7,193 nucleotides of DNA from DATLYB01 sp964502525 (GCA_964502525.1 CAZCXH010000209.1:1-7193), one strand, 5' to 3'; positions 1 through 5,633 are shown, counted from the first letter of the stretch. Notes: generated by a model not told the origin, from the sequence alone. Made by a program: numbers and translations.

Positions 1-1
1 T

Positions 2-26
2 GGTTCATCGCAAAAATGCGTACCTA
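2..26 (+). repeat. Left terminal inverted repeat
   Basis: This 25-bp arm is the exact reverse complement of 224-248. It starts GGTTCATCGC and ends GCGTACCTA. Inside it CGCA-AAAA-TGCG (10-21) can itself fold into a 4-bp stem with a 4-nt loop, so each end of the element carries a small foldback. Confidence 0.85.
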
Positions 27-55
27 ATTTTTATTTCGCTGTTCAAGAAATTGAT

Positions 56-74
56 ATGCCACTCCTTCGGAGTT
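56..74 (-). repeat. Hairpin unit A (inverted copy)
   Basis: Read on the minus strand this is AACTCCGAAGGAGTGGCAT. It contains the 5-bp stem ACTCC/GGAGT closed by a GAA triloop. Against the consensus AACCCCGAAGGGGTGGCAT the only two changes are at unit positions 4 and 12. They pair with each other, turning a C-G pair into T-A. Confidence 0.8.
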
Positions 75-108
75 AAAAAAGGGATTTACGAAGATGTTTT
101 CTATAATC

Positions 109-127
109 ATTTCATCCCTTCGGGATT
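109..127 (-). repeat. Hairpin unit B (inverted copy)
   Basis: On the minus strand this reads AATCCCGAAGGGATGAAAT, with the stem ATCCC/GGGAT and a GAA loop. The stem changes at unit positions 3 and 13 compensate each other. Its tail (GAAAT) is the most divergent of the four copies. It sits 2 nt from unit C, head to head. Confidence 0.75.
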
Positions 128-129
128 TT

Positions 130-148
130 AACCCTGAAAGGGTGGCAT
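130..148 (+). repeat. Hairpin unit C (direct copy)
   Basis: The plus strand reads AACCCTGAAAGGGTGGCAT, with the stem ACCCT/AGGGT and a GAA loop. The changes at unit positions 6 and 10 form a compensated pair. It mirrors unit B across the element centre, and the two together form an inverted pair flanked by a perfect 9-bp inverted repeat (99-107 with 150-158). Confidence 0.8.
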
Positions 149-181
149 TATTATAGAAGGGAGAATCTGAATAGCCAATTG

Positions 182-200
182 AACCCCGAAGGGGTGTCAT
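182..200 (+). repeat. Hairpin unit D (direct copy)
   Basis: The plus strand reads AACCCCGAAGGGGTGTCAT, with the stem ACCCC/GGGGT and a GAA loop. This is the consensus stem; only one tail base differs. It mirrors unit A. Confidence 0.8.
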
Positions 201-223
201 TGAATAGCGCATCATTTAATGTA

Positions 224-248
224 TAGGTACGCATTTTTGCGATGAACC
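224..248 (-). repeat. Right terminal inverted repeat
   Basis: This arm pairs perfectly with 2-26. It includes CGCA-TTTT-TGCG at 230-241, a self-complementary 4-bp stem. A run of eight T follows at 250-257, so on the plus strand the right arm and its hairpin are followed by a T-tract, which could act as a weak terminator for whatever lies upstream of the window. Confidence 0.85.
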
Positions 249-450
249 CTTTTTTTTAAGGATTTTGGGATGGGAGAACGTCCTTATTCCATGTTTCGCT
301 TCATCCTCTGTTTCTCTTAGCCTTGTAAATGCCATATAGAAATTGAAAATAGCTCAAAGCAAAAGGCAAGAAGCACTTTTCAGAGCGGACTCAATTTTAA
401 ATTCAGAATGGTGTAATTATACTTTGAACGGGATAAATTGCGCCATTGAG

Positions 451-527
451 CCGTTTACGATTTACGGTTTTGTGGGATGTTTACCGTTAGTCTTTTCACA
501 AAAACCGTAAACGTCTAAACCGTAAAC
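451..527. repeat. Cluster of TTTACGG-type short inverted repeats
   Basis: The heptamer core GTTTACG/TTTACGG or its complement CGTAAAC occurs at about 453-459, 461-467, 506-512 and 521-527, with a variant GTTTACC at 479-485. The left copies are on the plus strand and the right copies inverted. TTACGGTTTTGTG (462-474) pairs with 497-510 apart from one extra base, giving a stem of about 13 bp around a 22-nt loop. It may be a degenerate dispersed repeat or a structured leader. I cannot assign a function. Confidence 0.5.
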
Positions 528-610
528 AGGAAACGAAAGAAACCGACAAAACAGGATTGACGTTGAAGTAGGTTATTCCGTAACAAATATAAAAAAACGA
601 ATTACGATCG

Positions 611-636
611 GCCCGAAGGGATCTGGGCTTCTTCGG
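611..636. other. Weak GC-rich hairpin upstream of the sirtuin gene
   Basis: CCGAAG (613-618) is complementary to CTTCGG (631-636) around a 12-nt loop. Alternatively CCC-GAA-GGG (612-620) can fold alone, echoing the GAA-loop hairpins of the element at 2-248. No T-run follows, so it is not a classical terminator. It lies about 90 nt before the sirtuin start and could sit in its leader. Assignment is tentative. Confidence 0.3.
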
Positions 637-725
637 AGGATCTGCTATCGCGTGCTATTTGGCATAAGTTCGGAAATCTGTTTGCCGATGGCATAAAATC
701 TCAAACATCCACCTAATTTTATTTA

Positions 726-1427
726 ATGAAGAAGGTTGTTGTATTAACAGGCGCGGGCATCAGCGCTGAAAGCGGCATCAGCACCTTCAGGGACAAGGGC
801 GGCTTGTGGGAAAATCATGATGTTTACGAAGTGGCTTCCCCCGAAGGGTTTGCGCGCAACCCAAAACTCGTCCTCGAATTTTACAACGTGAGAAGGAAGG
901 GGTTGCTGGAAGTGCAGCCCAATGCCGGACACAAGGCGCTCATTGAGCTTGAAAAACATTTTGACGTTCACATCATCACTCAAAACGTTGACGATCTGCA
1001 CGAGCGGGCAGGCTCCAGCAAGGTGCTCCACCTGCACGGTGAACTGCTGAAGGCGCAGAGCACACGCCATCCCGAGCTCGTTTACGAATGGAAAAAAGAT
1101 TTGAACCTTGGCGACAAGTGCGGGCGGGGAGCGCAGTTGCGTCCCTTTGTTGTTTGGTTTGGCGAAGCCGTCACGATGATGGAGCCTGCCATCCGCCTTG
1201 CTGCCGAAGCCGGCATTTTCATTGTCGTTGGCACCTCGCTGCTCGTTTATCCCGCAGCGGGATTGCTCAATTATGCCGGATATGACGTTCCCAAATACAT
1301 TGTTGACCCCAACGTGCCCGAAGTTTACAACGTTCCCAATGTTGAATTTCTGCAGGCAAAGGCAACGGAAGGAGTGCCAATTTTGGTGAAAAGACTGATT
1401 GCCGATGATCAAAGCCGATCTCACTGA
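726..1427 (+). CDS. cobB: Sirtuin family NAD-dependent protein deacylase (CobB/SIRT5-like)
   Basis: This 233-residue cytosolic enzyme should remove acyl groups from protein lysines using NAD+, releasing nicotinamide and O-acyl-ADP-ribose. Seen motifs are the NAD-binding GAGIS (9-13), FRD (21-23), QNVDDLH (86-92), the catalytic histidine in HLHGE (H104), WFGE (144-147) and GTS (169-171). FYNVRR carries the Y53-x2-R56 pair, which in SIRT5/CobB-type sirtuins binds acidic acyl groups such as succinyl, so desuccinylase activity is plausible. The usual four zinc cysteines between the HG motif and WFGE are absent; the only cysteine in the protein is C132. The length is normal for a bacterial sirtuin. 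ATG 726 fits the N-terminal edge of the Rossmann fold (MKKVVVLTGAG) and has no Shine-Dalgarno motif. It is the first gene of a tight plus-strand string, and its end overlaps the Nudix gene by 23 nt. Confidence 0.93.
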   Translation: MKKVVVLTGAGISAESGISTFRDKGGLWENHDVYEVASPEGFARNPKLVLEFYNVRRKGLLEVQPNAGHKALIELEKHFDVHIITQNVDDLHERAGSSKVLHLHGELLKAQSTRHPELVYEWKKDLNLGDKCGRGAQLRPFVVWFGEAVTMMEPAIRLAAEAGIFIVVGTSLLVYPAAGLLNYAGYDVPKYIVDPNVPEVYNVPNVEFLQAKATEGVPILVKRLIADDQSRSH

Positions 1428-1977
1428 CGAAGACAATCCCTGGACAACGAAATCCGAGAGGACCGTATATGATAATCCCTGGATCATCGTGCGCGAACAC
1501 CAGGTGGTTGACCCCAGCGGCAAGGACACGATTTACGGGGTGGTGAGCGCCAAGCACCTCGCCATCGGCATCATCCCGCTGGATGGCGATTACAACACGT
1601 GGCTGGTCGGTCAATACCGCTATCCGCTGAAGAAATACAGTTGGGAGATTGTGGAGGGGGGCGGAAAATTCGGGGTTGACCCCATCGAATCCGCCCAACG
1701 GGAACTGAAGGAAGAAACGGGGCTGACCGCGCGGGAATACACCAAAATACTGCAGATGCAAACTTCCAACTGCATTTCAGATGAAATCGCGATTATATAC
1801 GTTGCAAAAGGAATCTCCGAAGGCATTGCCGATCCTGATGATGACGAAAAGCTGAAAATCGCCAAAGTGCCGTTCAGCGAAGCTTACAGGATGGTGATGG
1901 ACGGACGGATTGAAGACAGCCTTTCCGTAGGAGGCATTCTGAAGGCGCACCTGCTGATGAAAGAAGGCAAAATATAG
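1405..1977 (+). CDS. Nudix hydrolase, ADP-ribose pyrophosphatase-like
   Basis: This protein of about 190 residues has a Nudix box at residues 85-107: G85, then R99-E100-L101-x-E103-E104-x-G106. The fold context (NPW near 11-13, YGVV, VGQYRYP, SWEIVEGGG) is that of ADP-ribose pyrophosphatase-type Nudix enzymes, which cleave ADP-ribose or related NDP-sugars to AMP and a sugar phosphate with a divalent metal. The first glutamate of the GX5EX7REUXEEXGU signature is Val91 here, but the metal-binding REL-x-EE part is intact. I chose ATG 1405. An in-frame TTG at 1399 would add two residues. The start lies inside the 3' end of the sirtuin gene, and the stop abuts the next start with no spacer. Removal of ADP-ribose products made by the sirtuin is an inference from this overlap; another nucleotide-sugar substrate is possible. 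Confidence 0.88.
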   Translation: MIKADLTDEDNPWTTKSERTVYDNPWIIVREHQVVDPSGKDTIYGVVSAKHLAIGIIPLDGDYNTWLVGQYRYPLKKYSWEIVEGGGKFGVDPIESAQRELKEETGLTAREYTKILQMQTSNCISDEIAIIYVAKGISEGIADPDDDEKLKIAKVPFSEAYRMVMDGRIEDSLSVGGILKAHLLMKEGKI

Positions 1978-2733
1978 ATGACGGCCCTCGACACCATCCT
2001 GAATAAGTTTGAAGGAATATCACTCACCGGATTGGACGAAGTGAACCTCTCCGACCGTTATGATACAAAATCCATATTTTCCGACAAGCTGCTGCCCGCA
2101 TTTCTGGAACAGCTCCTCTCCTTCTACCGCGTACTCGAGATGAACGGCAGGCGCAGCTTCCAGTATGAATCGCTTTATTACGACACCCCGGAATTGAAAT
2201 CCTACACCGACCACCAGCGCGGGAAAGCGAGGCGACATAAATTCCGCTTCAGAAGGTATGTTGATTGCGGAGATTCATTTTTCGAGATTAAGGCGCGGCA
2301 CGGCACGGGAAGAAACCTCAAAGAGCGCATACCTGCCAACGGCAGCGGCTTTGCGCTTACGGAAGCCATCAAAGAAAAAATCAAAGCGCAGGCGGGCATT
2401 GACTCCGGCAGCCTCATCCCCTCGCTGAAGGTGACCGTTTCACGCATCACGCTTTTGCACAAAAACAGATCTGAAAAAGTAACATTTGATACCGGTATCC
2501 GCTTTCATTTGGGCGGCAAAACGAAACATCTCGATAACCTGGTAATCGCGGAAGTGAAGCAGATGCGGCATGATCCTGACTCTGATTTTTTCATGGCGCT
2601 GCGGAAACTTGGAATTTATCCTGTATCTTTCAGCAAATATTGCATCGGCATCGCATCGCTCAATGAAAAAGTCAAGGCTAACAATTTCAAGCAAAGCCTT
2701 CTTCGCATCAATAAAATCACAACTGCTTCATGA
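1978..2733 (+). CDS. VTC-domain protein (polyphosphate polymerase-like)
   Basis: This 251-residue soluble protein has the VTC domain, a triphosphate-tunnel fold that in the yeast vacuolar transporter chaperone complex makes polyphosphate from ATP. The family hallmarks are in order: SDRYDTK (25-31), YYDTPEL (67-73), RHKFRFRRY (86-94) with tunnel-type basic residues, FFEIKAR (101-107), NLKERI (113-118), FDTGIRF (170-176), IAEVKQ (190-195) with the likely metal-binding E192, and SFSKYCIG (217-224) with K220. Thus basic tunnel residues and the C-terminal acidic residue expected of an active enzyme appear present. Unlike yeast VTC it has no SPX domain and no membrane segment. It begins directly after the Nudix stop, and its TGA overlaps the start of the DUF4956 membrane gene, a neighbour known to accompany bacterial VTC proteins. 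The bacterial product is not established, so polyphosphate synthesis is inferred from the fold. Confidence 0.87.
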   Translation: MTALDTILNKFEGISLTGLDEVNLSDRYDTKSIFSDKLLPAFLEQLLSFYRVLEMNGRRSFQYESLYYDTPELKSYTDHQRGKARRHKFRFRRYVDCGDSFFEIKARHGTGRNLKERIPANGSGFALTEAIKEKIKAQAGIDSGSLIPSLKVTVSRITLLHKNRSEKVTFDTGIRFHLGGKTKHLDNLVIAEVKQMRHDPDSDFFMALRKLGIYPVSFSKYCIGIASLNEKVKANNFKQSLLRINKITTAS

Positions 2734-3353
2734 TATTATCCATTCCGACAGGCTCGCTGCAACTATTGCTAAAGCTTGCGATTGACCTTGCCGCCATTTT
2801 CATCATCGTAGCGCTGATTTATTACCCGCGCATGAAAGACAAGGATTATTTCTTCACCTTCTTTGTCTTCAACCTGCTGATTTTCCTGGTATGCCATTTC
2901 ATGAATTCGCTGGAGCTGTCGCTGGGAATCGGATTCGGGTTGTTCGCATTGTTCGGCATCCTGCGCTACCGCACCATCACCGTTCCCATCAAGGAGATGA
3001 CCTATTTGTTCACTGTCATTACGGTTGCCATTATCAATTCGCTCGGCTCGTTTGAGGTTGCGTTCAAGGAAGTCATCATCGCCAATGCCGCTATCATAGC
3101 CATGATTTTCGTTCTCGAAAAAATCTGGCAGCGGACGCAGCAGGGATTCAAGGTAATCACCTATGAAAAAATAGAAATGATAAAACCGGAGAACCACGAT
3201 CAGATGATGAACGACCTGCGCCAGCGTACCGGGCTTGATATCACCGCCTTTGAAATTGACAGCATCAACTTTTTGAACGACACCTGCATCATCAAGTTGT
3301 ACTACAATATCAGGGGAGAAGATGGGGTGAGGCGTGTCGTTGAGCGCAGATAA
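2730..3353 (+). CDS. DUF4956 domain-containing membrane protein
   Basis: This 207-residue inner-membrane protein has four predicted helices by eye: about 11-32, 40-58 continuing with 62-79, 90-106 and 114-130. A soluble tail of about 75 residues follows, probably cytoplasmic. The stretch GFGLFALFGILRYRTITVPIKEM (68-90) is the conserved signature of DUF4956, placed between helices. The function of the family is unknown. It commonly sits beside VTC-domain proteins in bacteria, and here the two genes share an ATGA overlap, which implies coupled translation and a joint role. By analogy with eukaryotic VTC, whose catalytic domain is joined to a membrane domain that passes the polymer across the membrane, this protein could anchor the VTC enzyme or form its exit path; that is inference. 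A secreted repeat protein follows 38 nt downstream. Confidence 0.85.
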   Translation: MILSIPTGSLQLLLKLAIDLAAIFIIVALIYYPRMKDKDYFFTFFVFNLLIFLVCHFMNSLELSLGIGFGLFALFGILRYRTITVPIKEMTYLFTVITVAIINSLGSFEVAFKEVIIANAAIIAMIFVLEKIWQRTQQGFKVITYEKIEMIKPENHDQMMNDLRQRTGLDITAFEIDSINFLNDTCIIKLYYNIRGEDGVRRVVERR

Positions 3354-3391
3354 CCAAACTGCAAGGAAAAAAGAAAGTCATAGTGATGGAG

Positions 3392-4336
3392 ATGAAAAAA
3401 CTGCTGGCGTTTTTATTGATTTCAACAGTTTCCCCAGCGCTATTCGCACAGGGGACGGATTCCGCAACATCGCTCCCGGATCTGATGCAACAACATGCCA
3501 ACGCGCCCTTCAACAGGGAGATGCTCAAAGAGATGAAAGATTCCGGCAAGCTTGACAAGAGCGGCAAAAAAACCGGATGGTGGATTGAATATATTATTGA
3601 CACCATGCAACTGCCTGCGAGCGTGAGCATGACCAAAATGGAAGGCAGCTATCTCAATAATAAAAGGGAAGGGGAATGGAAGTACTACAAGTCATACGAC
3701 AAGGACAAGCCTGCCAACTGGACACTGGACGAAACACGCGGCTTTAAGGATGGGCTTTTGGATGGATACGTGAAGAAATACTCCGGGGATAAGGTTTTCA
3801 ACGAACAGCTTTACTCAAAAGGAATAAAGAACGGGAAAAGTGTCGGGTATTATTCCAACGGGATACCGGATAAAGAACTGAATTTCAAGAACGATACTTT
3901 GGACGGAATTCAAAAATTATACTACGAAAATGGCAACCTGCGCTCGGAAGCGAATGTCACCATGGGAAAGTATAATGGAGAATATCTTGAATATTTTGAA
4001 TCAGGAAAACTGAAGCGCGCGCTGCACTATGCAAATGATACGATAAACGGAACGGAAACGGTTTACAACGAGCAGGGAGTTATTATCTCCGAATTGCAAA
4101 TAAAGAATGAAGTTTTTGACGGTGAATGCAAATATTACCATGATAACGGAACGCTATGGACCATCAGGACCTTTAAAGCCGGGAATCTTTGGGAAGTTCC
4201 TCTGAACCAGGATAAGCATGGGAAAAAACTCGATCCGGGCTCCATTAAGGAGGGCAACGGAACCGTCAATATCTATGATGAAAATGGCGCATTAAGCGAT
4301 GTGTGGATTGTGCAGGACGGAAAAGTAAAACAATGA
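3392..4336 (+). CDS. Secreted MORN-like (YwqK-type) repeat protein
   Basis: This protein of about 314 residues begins with a Sec signal peptide: MKK, then a hydrophobic stretch ending in ALFA before Gln, about 20 residues. The mature part carries MORN/YwqK-like repeats of the form G-x-W/Y-x-x-Y-x-x-N/S-G. In this numbering they start at about G62, G94, G125, G148, G172, G196, G220, G244 and G290. From G148 to G244 the spacing is an even 24 residues. Bacteroidota have many such periplasmic or surface proteins. Database names often call them 'YwqK family antitoxin', which is not evidence of a toxin system. ATG 3392 was chosen because it gives the classical MKKLL signal start; an ATG at 3386 and a GTG at 3383 are in-frame alternatives. 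It is the last gene of the string and probably co-transcribed with the VTC/DUF4956 pair. A specific function cannot be assigned. Confidence 0.82.
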   Translation: MKKLLAFLLISTVSPALFAQGTDSATSLPDLMQQHANAPFNREMLKEMKDSGKLDKSGKKTGWWIEYIIDTMQLPASVSMTKMEGSYLNNKREGEWKYYKSYDKDKPANWTLDETRGFKDGLLDGYVKKYSGDKVFNEQLYSKGIKNGKSVGYYSNGIPDKELNFKNDTLDGIQKLYYENGNLRSEANVTMGKYNGEYLEYFESGKLKRALHYANDTINGTETVYNEQGVIISELQIKNEVFDGECKYYHDNGTLWTIRTFKAGNLWEVPLNQDKHGKKLDPGSIKEGNGTVNIYDENGALSDVWIVQDGKVKQ

Positions 4337-4340
4337 GGGA

Positions 4341-5633
4341 TTAAGGCGCTTGCCCAACCAACTCCATTACCTTCTCATAGATTAAGTCCAATTCCCCGCC
4401 TTTTATGCAATAGGGAGGCATCAGGTAAATCGTATTTCCGAGCGGCCGGAGGAGGATTCCCCTTTCAATGAAGAAATCATAAATGCGGTTGCGGGAAGGA
4501 TGGAGATAATTTGAAGCTGAAAGTTTGGAGTTTGAAGCATGAAATTCAAAAGCAAGTATTGTTCCTGTAATCCTTGCGTTACTCACGGAGATATTTTTTT
4601 CCAGTTCGTTTTTGAAAGCCAAATGGCGGGCATTAATCCTTCTGACAGACTTCATGAAATCCTTTTTCCCAACCAAATCAAGGCTTGCCGCTGCTGCCGC
4701 GCAGGCAAGCGGGTTGGCTGTGTAAGAATGCCCGTGGAAAAAAGTTTTCGAACGGTCTTCGCTGTGAAAAGTATTGAATATATTTTCAGTGCAAGCCGTT
4801 AACCCCAGCGGAAGAAAGCCACCGGTCAATCCTTTGGAGAGGCAAATGATATCCGGCTGATTCTTCAAATATTCGCAGGCAAATAATTTTCCCGTTCTGC
4901 CGAAGCCGGTCATCACCTCATCGGCTATAGTCAGGATGCCCTGCCTTTTGCAGATTGCCATCATTTCATCCAGCGGCTCAGGATCATACATTATCATGCC
5001 GCCTGCGCCCATCACCAGAGGCTCGAAGATGAAAGCAGCTATTGGCGGTTGACGGCTGACGATTAACGATTTGAGATGCCGAACAGACAGTTTCTCATTT
5101 CCCTGAACCGGTGGCTCAATGTGAGCAACATCAAACAGCAGGGAGGAGAACGGCTGCGTGAACACTCCCCTGCCACTGGCGGACATTGCTCCAAAAGTGT
5201 CTCCATGATAGCCGCCTTTGAATGCGATTATTTTCGTCTTCTTCTTTCCCTGATTGTGCCAATATTGAAGCGCCATCTTCAGCGCTGCCTCCACCGCTGT
5301 CGAGCCGTCATCCGAATAAAAAACTTTTGAAAAATTTCCCGGAAGCAAATTCAAGATTCTTTCAGCAAGAGTAACCGCAGGCTCATGTGTGAAACCGGCA
5401 AAAATCACCTGCTCCAGCATTTTTACCTGTTGGGCAATCCTTTTTGCGATGTAAGGATGGGCGTGTCCGTGAATATTCACCCACCATGATGAAATGGCGT
5501 CAAGGTATTTATTTCCCTTCTCATCAATCAGCCACGCGCCTTCGCCACGCGCAACCGGTATCGGATCACGGTCAAGCCTTGCCTGAGTGTAAGGGTGCCA
5601 GATGTATTTTTTATCTCTTGATGCCAGGCTCAT
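4341..5633 (-). CDS. bioA: Adenosylmethionine-8-amino-7-oxononanoate transaminase
   Basis: This 430-residue class III PLP aminotransferase converts 8-amino-7-oxononanoate (KAPA) to 7,8-diaminononanoate (DAPA), typically with S-adenosylmethionine as amino donor, in the biotin pathway in the cytosol. The start has the BioA hallmark WHPYTQ (12-17). SWWVNIHGH (49-57), SDDGSTAVEAALKMA (107-121), GGYHGDTFGAMS (140-151) and FEPL (203-206) follow. IADEVMTGFGRTG (236-248) holds the PLP aspartate D238, and LSKGLTGG (265-272) holds the PLP-binding lysine K267. GHSYTANPLACAAA (301-314) and the C-terminal R396 in LLRPLGN complete the set. Full family length, no missing catalytic residue. Its ATG overlaps the stop of bioD (ATGA), so the two are translationally coupled. 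Its stop lies only 4 nt from the convergent stop of the MORN-like gene. Confidence 0.96.
   Translation of the reverse strand: MSLASRDKKYIWHPYTQARLDRDPIPVARGEGAWLIDEKGNKYLDAISSWWVNIHGHAHPYIAKRIAQQVKMLEQVIFAGFTHEPAVTLAERILNLLPGNFSKVFYSDDGSTAVEAALKMALQYWHNQGKKKTKIIAFKGGYHGDTFGAMSASGRGVFTQPFSSLLFDVAHIEPPVQGNEKLSVRHLKSLIVSRQPPIAAFIFEPLVMGAGGMIMYDPEPLDEMMAICKRQGILTIADEVMTGFGRTGKLFACEYLKNQPDIICLSKGLTGGFLPLGLTACTENIFNTFHSEDRSKTFFHGHSYTANPLACAAAAASLDLVGKKDFMKSVRRINARHLAFKNELEKNISVSNARITGTILAFEFHASNSKLSASNYLHPSRNRIYDFFIERGILLRPLGNTIYLMPPYCIKGGELDLIYEKVMELVGQAP

Larger units (their letters stand above)
2..248. repeat. MITE-like quasi-palindromic repeat element
   Basis: This 247-bp noncoding element is built as nested inverted pairs around a centre near position 128. 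The pairs are 2-26 with 224-248 (25 of 25 bases), 37-45 with 201-209 (8 of 9), 56-74 with 182-200 (16 of 19), 99-107 with 150-158 (9 of 9), and 109-127 with 130-148 (13 of 19). The spacers are nearly mirror-equal: 34 nt against 33 nt between the inner and outer hairpin units, and 2 nt at the centre. The sharp terminal inverted repeats and lack of a credible gene suggest a small non-autonomous mobile element or a dispersed structured repeat. A target-site duplication cannot be checked because only one base lies to its left. A structured RNA or a bidirectional terminator is an alternative. The structure is seen directly; mobility is inferred. Confidence 0.7.
249..725. other. Intergenic region without a convincing gene
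   Basis: This stretch of 477 bases between the palindromic element and the sirtuin gene contains no open frame with a start codon that resembles a known protein. It holds a T-run (250-257), a cluster of TTTACGG-like inverted repeats (451-527) and a modest hairpin (611-636). The promoter of the downstream gene string presumably lies here. I find no clean match to the Bacteroidota promoter consensus (TTG then TAnnTTTG): only one-mismatch candidates such as TAAGTTCG (665-672) and TCTGTTTG (677-684), without a well-spaced -33 TTG. Confidence 0.6.

Noticed and set aside
56..200. The four 19-bp units as a possible CRISPR array.
   Set aside because: The units are in mixed orientation, too short, unevenly spaced (2, 33 and 34 nt) and mirror-symmetric, which a CRISPR array is not.
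24..215. A 63-codon minus-strand open frame with an ATG inside the palindromic element.
   Set aside because: It is made of the repeat units themselves (peptides such as TPLRG, TLSGLK and SEGVA come from the hairpins), resembles no domain, and the compensatory changes follow base pairing, not codons.
659..684. Promoter-like boxes before the sirtuin gene (TTG at 659-661, TAAGTTCG at 665-672, TCTGTTTG at 677-684).
   Set aside because: Each -7 candidate has one mismatch and no -33 TTG at the usual distance, so I did not annotate a promoter.
567..716. An open plus-strand frame ending just before the sirtuin gene (residues such as EGIWASSEDLLSRAIWHKFGN).
   Set aside because: It has no ATG, is short, and I recognise no family. 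It could be a gene remnant or a translated repeat, but the sequence alone does not support a call.
744..1529. A 261-codon minus-strand open frame, longer than the sirtuin gene it covers.
   Set aside because: The plus strand encodes an unmistakable sirtuin followed by a Nudix protein; the antisense product has no recognisable motif and is a shadow frame.
1267..1761. A 164-codon minus-strand frame across the sirtuin/Nudix junction.
   Set aside because: Antisense to two well-supported genes, with no family features.
3392..4336. The MORN-like protein as the antitoxin of a toxin-antitoxin pair, as the common 'YwqK family antitoxin' name suggests.
   Set aside because: It has a signal peptide, and no small toxin gene lies beside it; the neighbour upstream is a DUF4956 membrane protein and downstream is convergent bioA.
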